The notes under the pieces: generated by a model
What the model saw: the letters and a program-made list of their open reading frames with translations, nothing else
Databases searched by the model: none
What the model was told of the DNA's origin: nothing
Translations under genes and position numbers: made by a program
Source: Phaeosaccion multiseriatum
Lineage: Eukaryota > Ochrophyta, other classes
Assembly: GCA_965112735.1 (NCBI GenBank)
Contig: OZ218958.1
Location: 868,001-932,000, forward strand
Direction: 5' to 3'
DNA length: 64,000 nucleotides
In this document: piece by piece, positions 22,891 to 32,854 of the stretch
Layout of the letters: each line of letters opens with the position of its first letter
Numbering within the stretch: the first letter of the stretch is position 1

Positions 22891-23572
22891 CTTTCCACCC
22901 CAGGTGCTGCTACTGCGGCTTCTGCTTCAGTCCTTGCTCTTTACGGGCGCTTCGTTTTCTTGCAGCCTCGTGCTTTGTTGGGAGAAGGAAAGCCCCGTAA
23001 ACACCGTGATGAGAGAGAGGGATTTCGTCCGGATGGCGCACTGCACGTCCTGGACTCCCCTTTAACATCCACACTGATGATCCTATCGCCGGCGCCCACG
23101 CACTCACACAAATCGCCACACACACACAAATCAGTCGGCTCTCTTTGGAACAAGACGTCTCTGCCCTCTACATTTGCCTGCTCTCTACTCCCGTCGTCTT
23201 GCTGGCGAGGCGGGGAGGATGTTCAAAAGAGACGTGAGAGGCTGAGGATGGCAATGGATGCGCCGCCCGAGGGCAGGTGAGAAAGAGAAAGAAGAGAGAG
23301 ATGATCCCCTGGGGCCGGGGTAAGTACAATGCCATCAGCTGTCATCAAAGGGTAATATGTCCCCCATACCTCCTCATCCTCCTCCTCCTCTCCGTCGATA
23401 TATACACTTGTCGGGCCGGAGCACAAACCGACAGGGGCTCCGCCAAACACCACCACCACCATCACCAACCCCATCTCCATCACCACCATATCACTACCCA
23501 CCATCACTCACCAACCACCACTACCACCTGCACCCCTCACTCCTTCTACTAACTACAAACTACATGCGTTCT
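22891..23572. other. Intergenic region between two minus-strand genes
   Basis: Lies between the F-box stop and the WW-galactosyltransferase start. A minus-strand stretch near 23300-23440 is open with mixed composition (SGPTSVYIDGEEEEDEEVW) and could be an unplaced 5' exon; I could not connect it by phase. A CAC/ACCACC microsatellite lies at 23449-23530. The plus strand carries a relic of a galactosyltransferase exon, listed separately. Confidence 0.5.
23204..23300 (+). pseudogene. Inverted fragment of the galactosyltransferase WGGEDD exon
   Basis: The plus strand here closely resembles the minus-strand sequence from about 21101 to 21005, that is, the end of the sixth galactosyltransferase exon plus its donor and the start of the intron. 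Translated it gives WRGGEDVQKRRERL and MAMDAPPEG against WGGEDDEMFKRCESL and MAMDAPPEG. The GGTGAGAA donor and the purine run after it are kept. No other matching exon is visible nearby, so I call it an inserted, inverted duplicate fragment. Confidence 0.5.
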
Positions 23573-24067
23573 TCAGACCTGCTCGAGGATCAAGTCCAGA
23601 AGCCTGACGCCCCTCTTGCAGCCCTGATTGTCCGTGTGCAGCAAGCGCACAGTCAAATCATCGGTACAGCCCTCTTCAGAAGCATCTTCAGTAGTCTCTT
23701 CAGTACCCGCAACCGCGCCCCCGCCTGCTGTTACACTGCCACTGCATCCTTTGTCTTCGTCGAGAGAGAGGTCCAGTACGAAGGGAAGCTCGTAGATGTG
23801 CCCCTTCAGAGTCTCGGGGGTGGGCGGGGGAGGACCGTATCTCTCTGCAACCCTCGCACTCCAGGCGCTGTATCCTCCTTGAGGTCTAGCAGCAGTAGCA
23901 GCATTGCCAGCATTCACAGGACCAGCAGCAGTCGCATTGGCTTCACAAGCAGTGGCACCAGCCCCACCCGCCGTGGCAGAGGTGCTGGATGCTGCTGTCG
24001 AGTTTGCGGAGGCACCAGCAGCACTAGTACCACCAGCACCACCAGCAGTAGCAGCAGCAGCGGCAGT

Positions 24068-24105
<38 letters not shown>

Positions 24106-25451
24106 CATTGGCCTGAGCCTCCGCTCTCTTTGCGGCTTCGGCGGCTTGCTGCTCATGGATCGCCACGCACTGTTCATCGGAGACAATGGGTCCGTGGTAA
24201 AGCGTCCCGCCCCTCCTGCTAACGGTACATGCGGCGGAGCGAAAGAAGAGGCTCCAGGCCTGGTTCCCTGCCCTGGGCACACCAATGGGTGTCCGGCACC
24301 GCAGCAGAACGCGAAACAGTCGCTTGCCCGCACCGCTGCTGCTGTTGCTACTGCTGTTGCCGCCGATTTCTCCTTCGTCGCTGCTGCTCATGGGAGTGAG
24401 CGGAGGGGGCAAGTCTGCGCCTCGAATGGTGAGGGTGACGTCCAGCCACCACACACTGCTGATGAACAGGACGGTATCGAAGCACACTGAAGGGGCGGGG
24501 CGGGGAGGGAGAGGGGTTAATAAATAAGCGGGATTAAAATAATAACGAAGGCAAAAGTGTAAAAAGAAGAAGGAGGGGGTTGGGGTGAAAGAACGGCAGT
24601 AAGGCTCGAAGGCAGTGGCCATGCACAATCCACGACACATCCAAAGACCAACTCGAGGCGTGAGACAGACGGGGTTGCTACTTCTTGCGCTCATCTGTGC
24701 GCCTCCACTCTGACGAGCTATTCGAGGACGCGAATAGGCATATGCAGGTATGAATACCGTTCTCCCCGTCTGACCGCTCTCCCCTTAACGAACAGGCTGA
24801 CCTTGTGTACGCACATCCACTCTTACCTTCATCGGTGGGATCGGTGTGGAGGACTGGCATGTGGTGGGACCCCACCCAAGACCCGGTTGTAATCGCAGCT
24901 GGACAGTAGTGGAAACACCACTTGTTCTTCTTGCTTAGGCTGAGGCCTATCCCGCTCGCCGCAGCAGGAGGTGGAGGAGTCTCCGCTGCTTCGCCTGCGG
25001 GAGGCGGGGTCGGATGAGGAAGTGGGCCCTTGAGGAGGGGTCGTCCTCCGCTGATGCGGTGGAGCAGGTGCGGCAGCCACGGGGCAGGGGGGCTGGCTTC
25101 CCCTTCTTCTGCGCCCTCTTCGTCTTCGACCTCTTCCTCTTCCCCTTCCTCAATCCTCCTGGCCGCCTCGAAGCTCTTCAGGACGGCGATGAGTTTCGTG
25201 CCGTAGAGTCTGCGATGAAGTAGGCATGTCAGGGGACAGGAGGAAGGGGAGAGGGGAGAGGAGAGGTGGAGGAAGGGCTAAGATCCACGCACATACCTGC
25301 TCCATAGCTCTTCGGAGAGCGCCTCTCTGGCTAGGCTCTCGCTGGTGCCCCCGAGGAGCGTAAGGTCCGCAGGACCTAAAAAAGAAGCCCCGATCGAGAA
25401 GGGAGATTCGTCCTGGTTGAGGTCGTCCCACTTGCGAGCAGGAGCTGCCAT
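23573..25451 (-). CDS. F-box protein with unassigned C-terminal region
   Basis: Three exons, 25451-25297, 25209-24827 and 24486-23573, join in phase to 483 residues. Residues about 18-57 fit an F-box (FLGPADLTLLGGTSESL, then SEELWSRRLYG), the short helix bundle that binds Skp1 in SCF ubiquitin ligases; substrate choice would lie in the C-terminal part. After it come an acidic segment and a stretch containing WWLDVTLTIRGADLP, RLFRVLLRCRTPIGVPR and LYHGPIVSDEQCVAIHE, unmatched but mixed in composition. Then there is a long Ala-rich tract from GCN microsatellites and a final segment ending LLDLILEQV. It is divergent from the dCTPase-like gene across 328 bases. The F-box call is fairly good; the target is unknown. 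Confidence 0.5.
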
Positions 25452-25779
25452 CCTCTTGTTGCTCTCAACCCTTGTGTGCAGTCGCTCATCAGAGAGGGGA
25501 TGGATGTACAAAAGTACACTTTTTTTTTTTTTAAATCTGATCTCACGAAGAGATCGAGAAGAGAAGAGAAGAGTGCGGACCAGAGACTTGTTTTCTGCTG
25601 TAGAGAGTGCTCCTGGATGCTCAGCGGCACTCCACCTTTTCGAGCAGAGAGACCAGAGGGAAGGGGAGGAGGAGGAGGAGGAGGAGGAGGAGGAGGAGGA
25701 GGAGGAGGAGGAGGAGGAGGAGGAGGAGGAGGAGGAGGAGGAGGAGGAGGAAGAGGAGGAGGAGGAGGAGGAGGGAAAG
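25452..25779. promoter_or_regulatory. Divergent promoter region with (GGA)n array
   Basis: 328 bases between the F-box start (-) and the fused dCTPase start (+). It contains a T11 run near 25520-25531, AGAGAAGAGAAGAG repeats, and a GGA array at 25664-25774 that ends only a few bases before the dCTPase ATG. Promoter role is inferred from position. Confidence 0.5.
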
Positions 25780-27434
25780 ATGGAGCATCATGAGACGGAA
25801 GAGAGGCCTGTCCCGGAGGAGGAGCTCCCCAGTGCCGCTCCTGTCGAGCAGCGAGAAGAGCCAGAGAAGGGCATTAATACTTCCGCCTTGGAGGTCGTAC
25901 AGCAGCAGAAGGAGAAGGGGGGGATGGGGGGGGAGGGAGGGGACGCTCCTGCGGCAGACCACTGGACGTCGCTTAGCTTCCAGAGCCTGCGACGCCGCTT
26001 GCAGCTATTCGCGGCGGAGAGGGACTGGGACCAGTTTCACACACCACGGAATCTCGCTTTGGCCATGATGGGCGAGGTGGGGGAGTTGGCTGAGGTAGGA
26101 CAGGAGAGGGCGCATCTGAGATGATGCAGAAAAGAAGGGGTGTGGGGAGGGGGGAAGAAGTGAAAGAGAGTGCGGGGAGACTGATCTAATCACGTGACAC
26201 GTTGGCTCTTCGCTCTCCTCTCCTCGTGTGCCAGTGCTTTCAATGGAGAACAGCAGAAGACTGCTCTGACGGGCTCAGAGGGCTTACATCCAAGCAAAGG
26301 GAGCACGTTGGCGAGGAGCTGAGGTGAGTCCTTGGGCGGATCAGATTGTGCGAGGCCTGAGTCGCTCGTTAGAGGGTCGGAGAGTCATGCGGCTGTTCCG
26401 AGAAACAAACAAACAAGCAAGCGAGGAAGGAAGGAAGGAAGGAAGGAAGGAAAGGAGCACTTCATAGCGGAAGTTGCTGCCTCACCCCTGGTCCTTCACC
26501 CCTCCACCCCTCCACCCCTCCAACCCTCCACCCCTCCTCCTCTTCACCCCCCTCTTCCTCACCGACACACACAGTGACGTGCTGCTATATCTCTGCCGCC
26601 TGGCGGATCGTTGCGGGGTTGACCTCCCCGCCGCGGCGCTGCTTAAGATCGACCTCAATGCCGCCAAATACCCTGCTGGGCTGGTGCGGGGAAGCAGCAG
26701 CAAGTACACCGCCTACGCCAAGAAGACGGGCTTTCACAAGGGCGCCGCGCAGGTATGTATTGCTACTTCCGTAAGGAGGCCAAGTGATACGTAAGGAAGG
26801 TCCCCACAGTTAGAGTTAACCCCTCCCCTCCTGTCTGGATCCTAGGGCAGGGGGAGCGTGTCAAAGATGTCACACAGAGAGATGAAGAGTGTCAAACGAC
26901 TTCTTAATTAATGTCGTGTCTCGGGATTTGATTTGATTCGATGAATTATTTCTCCGTTCGGTCTTCACTCCCCACGTCTCGAAACTCGTACATTCACATG
27001 TGCCCTTCCGCTGCCATCGCCCTTTCTCCCCATACGCACGCACTCACTCTCTGCCCTCGCCTCCCGCCGTACCAAAGTCCACCCTTTCCCAGGGGGGGCA
27101 CCGAAAGGAGCAGCAGCAGCAGCAGGAGGAGGAGGAGGAGGAGGAGGAGGAGGAGGAGGAGGAGGAGAGGGAGGAGCAGCAGGAGGACAAGGACGGAGAG
27201 GAGCAGCAGGAGGAGGAACAGAAGGGGAAGGGGGGCCTAGAAGACGCGCCTCGACTCTTCACCACGGAGGCATGCCCCTGGCAGGAGCTGGAGTTGGAGG
27301 AGCTCCGACGGCGGCTGAGGCGTTTCGCAGAGGAGCGGGAGTGGAGGCAGTTTCATAGGCCACGGGACCTTGTACTTGCCCTCAGCGGAGAGGCCGGGGA
27401 GCTGTGCGAGGTGGGTGTGTGAGTGGGTGGATGG

Positions 27435-27471
<37 letters not shown>

Positions 27472-27488
27472 TGTGAGTGGGTGGATGG

Positions 27489-27540
<52 letters not shown>

Positions 27541-28499
27541 CGTGTGTGTGTGTGTGCAGGGATGTGTGTGTACGTGTGTGCGTGGGTTTACACGGCAGAA
27601 CTTTCCCCATCCAATAGACTTGACCAATTGTGTGCGCGTGTGTGGTGATGCTTGACTTGTGCTTCTTTCTCCCACTTCCCTCCCCAACTCAAACTCAAAC
27701 TCCATACTCCAGTGCTTTCAGTTCAAGACGGAGGAGCAGTGCAGCGCGGGCCTGAAGGCCTGGCCCATCGAAAAGAAGGACCATCTGGCGCAGGTTAGAT
27801 TGGAGTAGGACTTTCTCCCCCCTCCTCACTCACGCTCTCGCTCTCGCTCCCTCTCCCGCTCTCTCTCATTCTTGCTTTCTCCCTCTCCCTCTCTCTACCT
27901 ACCCCCCCCCCCTCTCTCTCTCGTTCTCTAATGTCCCTCTCTCCCCCTCTCTTTCGCTCCTCCCCTCCCATCCCCATCTGCCTCCAACCAACAGGAGTGT
28001 AGCGATGTCCTCATCTACCTAGTAAGACTAAGCGACGAGTGCGGCCTTGACCTAAGCAAGCACGTCTTGAGGAAGTTGCAAAAAAACGCCCGCAAGTACC
28101 CGGCACATCTCTCGGCGGGCAAGAGGTAAGTAGAGTGAAAGGGCTGAAAGACAGCATGTCATCCTCATCATCATTCCTCTCTTTAATCTCCACCCCCCCC
28201 CCCCTCTCCTGTGACGCACGCACGCACGCACGCACGCACGCACTCACGTACCCACACTGCGTGCCGCCCATTGCAGTGACAAGTACACCGCCTACCAGAG
28301 CTTGAAAGAGGCCTCCACTGTCGGAGTAGCACGGGGTACCGACGCTGCGCAAGGCACAGCAGTTGGTGATACAGCAGCATCCCCTGGGCCAGGGGAGGGG
28401 GGGCTCTGCGGGCCGAGAAGCAGCAGGAGCGCTGTGCCTCTTGTGGCTTCGCTTGGGGGCTTGGCGTTGGGCTTGCTCATCTCTAAGCTTCGAGGTTGA
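25780..28499 (+). CDS. Tandem (fused) dCTP pyrophosphatase/MazG-like protein with C-terminal membrane anchor
   Basis: Seven exons: 25780-26094, 26235-26323, 26575-26752, 27093-27410, 27713-27793, 27995-28125, 28277-28499; 444 residues. Two complete copies of the all-alpha NTP pyrophosphatase fold lie head to tail. Copy 1 has FAAERDWDQFH, GEVGELAECFQW and EELSDVLLYLCRLADRCGVD. Copy 2 has FAEEREWRQFH, GEAGELCECFQF and ECSDVLIYLVRLSDECGLD. Both keep the ExxE and ExxD metal ligands. In both, an intron falls between the Glu of GEL(A/C)E and the following CFQ, which points to an internal gene duplication. Such enzymes hydrolyse dCTP and modified dCTPs to monophosphates. The last about 23 residues (AVPLVASLGGLALGLLISKL) form one hydrophobic span with a basic end, suggesting a tail anchor. 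The start is the first Met after an upstream poly-Glu frame. Confidence 0.5.
27431..27560. repeat. (GT)n microsatellite with a GTGGATGGCT interruption
   Basis: Two GT runs separated by the repeated block GTGAGTGGGTGGATGGCT, starting inside the donor of the 27410 intron of the fused dCTPase gene. Confidence 0.5.
28362..28379 (+). repeat. Dispersed word GTTGGTGATACAGCAGCA, copy 6 (coding)
   Basis: Lies in the last exon of the fused dCTPase gene and encodes AVGDTAA, a different reading frame from the LVIQQQ copies elsewhere. Confidence 0.5.
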
Positions 28500-29260
28500 C
28501 CGACTGACTGACTGACTGGCTGACCGACTGACTGACTGACTGACTGACTGACTGACTGGCTGGCTGATCGCTGTCATGCGCTGTGTCATGCATCTTCGAT
28601 CGAAGTGTTCGATCGGCCCCAAAGAAGGGAGGGAGGCAGGGAAGGGGATGTGGAGGAGGAGGAGGATTGTATACTGTGAAGCCTTGCTGCGCAGCAGCGG
28701 AGCAACAGAAGAGAAGAAAGAGACTGACTGACAAGAGGCTGAAGGAAGGACACCAAAGTTGTTCGTTTCCTTAAGACAAAAGGACAAGCAAGCATGACTA
28801 TCCCTTCGTTCTCTCCATCCGGGTAGTAGTGGCTCTGCCATTGCTGTCAAAGTGCAGCGACTGTGCTCTGCTGCCAGGCACCCCTAAGTCAGTCGGCTCG
28901 AGAGACATTCCATCTACTGCTGTCTGGAGAGGTGCCCCCTCCCTCTTCCCTTCCTCTTCTTACATCCCTTCTCCTATACAGTCTCCGACGGCGGCGTCGA
29001 TCCCTCGTCGTTCAGTGCTCGCCCTCTTGCTCTCTCTCTCTCTCTCTCTGTTCGTCTCTCCTTCGCTCTCTCTCTTGCTCTCTCTCTGCTCGTCTCTCTC
29101 GTTCTCCCCCTTCCTCTCTCGCTCTCTCTCTCTGCGCCTTTCTCCGTCTCACAGTCGAATAGGAGGTGTGTGTAGAATCCACCCTCCCCCTGTCCTGAGG
29201 TGTGCATACCGTATAGCCAACCCTCCAACCTCTCTAAGTCCAGAATCCCTCACATTCCAC
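28500..29260. other. Intergenic region between convergent genes
   Basis: Begins with a (GACT)n microsatellite (28499-28563). A CT-rich block lies at 29028-29150. No supported gene or RNA is visible. Confidence 0.5.
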
Positions 29261-29892
29261 TCAGCCAGTGACGCTGAATATGCTCTCGCCGACGTACTTG
29301 ACATTAGAGGTGGTGACGCCAGCCATGGATATCCTGCCGTCTCCTGTGAAGTAAATGTGATTGTCTGCCCGCACCTATTTGTTCGATGATGGATGGATGG
29401 AAGGATGGATGGGTAGGTGGATGGATGGATGGATGGATGGATGGATGGGTGGATAGATGATGGATGGAGGTAGATGGGAGCGGGTAAGACAGAAGTGGGA
29501 AAGGGCAAGAGATCAGTCCGTCAGGGGGGATTCATGTTCATCAACTTGTGTGTGTGTTTGTTTGTTTGTCTGTCTGTTTGGTAGTTTGCTTCCTTGCTTC
29601 CATTCCTTCCTTCCTTCCTTCCGTCCTTCTCTCCATCTTACCTTGAGCACTTCTTCGTTGGTGAGACCCGTGTAGCAGAACATGCCGATTTGGTCTGTGA
29701 TGTGAGACCAGTCGCGACTGTGGAAGGGAAGGAAGGGGAGGAGGAGGAGGAGGAGGAGGAGGAGGAGGAGAAGGAGGAGGAGGATGAGCAACATACCACC
29801 GTGAAGTGAACAGTGCGCTACACATACACACCCACACCCACCGACACGTAGACAAACAAATGCACACACGTACACACACGCACACACACGCC

Positions 29893-29948
<56 letters not shown>

Positions 29949-32475
29949 GCTGCCCAGCTTCTCGAGCGTGAGCCTGAGTGCCTTCCTCATTCCCTTGATG
30001 CGCGTGGCCATTTCCTGACACTCTACTGCCCACTCCTTCTTGAGCTCGGGGTCAGAAAGAATTGCCTCCACCAAGCGGGCGCCGTACACAGGCGGGTTGG
30101 AGTACTGGGGGGACGGGGACAAGAGGGTGGTGGTGGTGGTGGTGGTGGGTGGGGGTGGGGGGGTGAGCAGCAGCAGGAGGAGGAGGAGGAGGAGGAGAAT
30201 CTCTAGGCAATGCCAGGCCTGTCCCTCTCTCTTTCTGTCTGTCTCCCTCTCTCGTTCTCTCTCTCACAAGCACTGTCTCCATCTATTCATCTCTCTCTCC
30301 CTCCTTTTAAAGGCTTACCATAGGCCGAATAATCATCTTAAGCTGGCTCTCCACCCTCGCCTTCTCGTCCTTGTCCGCACACACCACCGACAGAGCGCCA
30401 ATGCGCTCTCCGTACAGACCAAAGTTCTAAAGGAGAGAAAAGCAAGTGGAGGGGTTGAGTTAGAGGAAGGTGATGGCGGAGCATTTGGAGACACAGGGAG
30501 CAAAGCAGGGGGGGGAGGGTGGTTGTTCAGCACTCGCCAGGATTGAAGTGAGCCTTCCTCAGGAAGACAGACGCAGTCACGCACGCACTTACTGACGTTG
30601 TTGACTTACCTTGGCGAAGGACTGCCCGAGCGCCACGGAGTGTCCGTCGTCAACGAAGAGGCGGAGAGCAGCAGCGTCCTTCTCAGGATCACCAGATGCG
30701 AAACCCTGTGCAGAGGAGGGGATGGTAATAGATGGGGGGGGGAGAGAGGAAAGCAGGTAAGCCCGAGCGGCACCAGCACCAACACGACCACCACTACCAC
30801 CACCACGACCCTTGGGCATCCCCCCCCCCTCTCCTGTAGTCTCGCTAGCTCCTTGACCTGGTAGGCGCAGTCAAAGAAGACGACAAACTTCTTATCCTTG
30901 GAGAGCTGTGAGAGCTGCTTCCATTGGTCCATACTGGGGTCCACTCCTGTGGGGTTGTGAGCACAGGCGTGGAACATGACGACGCTTCCCTCGGGGGCCT
31001 CGGAGAAGTCTGCCACCATGCCGTCAAAGTCCAGCCCACAGGTTTCCGCGTTGTAGTATCTAGTATGAGTATGTACGGGAGGAGACGGCGCAGGAAGGAA
31101 AGGCAGACGGAAGGGGAGAGAGAGAGGGGGGGAGAGAGAGACCGAGAGAGAGAGGGAGAGAGAGCACAAAAGGGAAAGAGAAGAGGGATAGAGGTTGGTG
31201 GCAATGCAATAATGCCAGGGCTCTTGATTAGAGGGCTTCCTGCCGTCTGAAATGATGGTCGGTGATGGTCGGTCGCTTTGACGACTGATGGGAAGGGCTG
31301 GAGCTGTTGCCACCATAAACAAAGTAGATGGGGTAGTAGTACCTCTTGGCTTGGCAGGGGGGGCTGCTAAAAGTCGAGGCCATGCTCCCTCTCGTACGCA
31401 GGCCTTCCTAACTCGGCATGGCTTTCAATCTCCTTCTCCCTCTCCCCTCCCCTCCCCTCTCTCACCCCCCATCCTCCTCCCCATATACCTGTAACGCTTC
31501 ACCTCCATGCCCGCGTTGTTGTAAATGGGAATGTGGTTGCCCCAGGTTGGGTTGGGCAAGTATATGGGCAAGTCCTTCCCACCAAAGCGGACCAGCAGGT
31601 CTCCCAGAACCCTGCACGCACCCGTCCCAGACAAGGTTTGCACCCCTGCGGCAGCAGCCAGTCAGTGCCAGCAGCCCAGGGCCGGGGAAGAATACGATAC
31701 CAATCGAAACCGAAAGCAGTGCAAGAAGGGCTCGGTGTGTTAGTGCAATGGGAGTGCTGCTATGACCGTGAGCCCACATCTGCTGTGGTATATACCGAGC
31801 GCTAGCTACCGAAAGGTTGTGTACCTGCTATCCTCCCCTCCTTGAGGGCCGCGCTGTCTTCGCCGTAGGCGAACTTGAGCGACAGATTGACAAAGTCCGG
31901 CACTCCGGCAATCCCGGCGTACTCGTGGTTCATTTGCTGCACGGGCAAAGGAGGGCCACAACTGGGAGGTCAATGGGTGAGAGAGGGAGAAGAAGTGGCA
32001 ATACTGTTGCAAAGTATCTCGTCCCGTCAGTCCTCCAGATGAAAACTACGTGCTTCTCCACCGACCTTCTGCAGCACAATCTCCTCCGCTTTTCGAACGC
32101 TGTTAAGGACGAAGGGCTTGCCGTTGTCTCCGCGGTACGCTCCCACACCTAACGACACTTTACGGGGGTCGGTATCCTTGTTGAAGGCCTCTGCATTGGC
32201 AGGACGAACACAGCGGAGCAAACAATGTGAGGAGGACAGAGAGGAAGCAAAGGGGAGAAGGAGACGTGAGGAGCATGCCAGACATTCGCTCTAGATCAAG
32301 GGCCGTTTACCCTCCTCTCTCTCGCCCACCCTTCCCCTCTCTCTCTCCGTCTTCTTGCTTTCCAACCTGTCAGCCCCAGGATAGGGTCGGGTGGACCCAT
32401 GGGCATACCACTCCAGATGGCCCTTCTCTGCCCGCCGGCGACGGCCGCGCTCCTCTGCAGTACCCTTCTCAGCAT
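29261..32475 (-). CDS. GOT2: Mitochondrial aspartate aminotransferase
   Basis: Ten exons: 32475-32367, 32190-32066, 31936-31825, 31645-31489, 31059-30858, 30705-30610, 30426-30319, 30104-29947, 29717-29642, 29374-29261; 418 residues, the usual length. An Arg- and Ala-rich leader precedes [20 protein letters not shown], so mitochondrial import is expected. Class-I aminotransferase landmarks are present: [60 protein letters not shown], and the cofactor lysine in [13 protein letters not shown] (Lys about 267, last residue of exon 6). The C-terminus is [17 protein letters not shown]. It swaps the amino group between aspartate and 2-oxoglutarate using pyridoxal phosphate, feeding the malate-aspartate shuttle and nitrogen metabolism. 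It is divergent from the eIF4E gene. A CA microsatellite (29895-29945) abuts the exon-8 donor. Confidence 0.5.
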
Positions 32476-32854
32476 GATGGAGAGAGAGAGAACAACTGAA
32501 ATGGGAGAGCACAGCGATGTCCCTCTCCTTACGTAATTTTTCTCCATAATTTTTTTCCGGGTGCCCTTCTGGGCCAGAGAGCAAGAGCAGAGTATATCAA
32601 AACAAACCACGCCTGACATCGAACACTGCAGTACCGGAGGCCTTGGTGACCGAGTCCTTGATAGGCAGCGCTCGTGGCTGAAGTCGTTTGATTGAGAAGC
32701 CGCTCTGTTATCTTTTGCCAACCCGATTGAAGCCGCGGGGAGAGGGGGAGGGGAAAAGAGGAAGGACAGGAGCTGGGAGAGCGGTCAGCAGGAGCGGGGG
32801 CGGAAGACTCCATCCAATTAGCGGCCGGAGTCGAAGTGCAGCGCGGACTGAAGA
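32476..32854. promoter_or_regulatory. Shared divergent promoter region
   Basis: 379 bases between the start codons of aspartate aminotransferase (-) and eIF4E (+), so both 5' UTRs and core promoters must fit here. No TATA box stands out; T-rich stretches lie near 32537-32560. Inferred from position. Confidence 0.5.
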
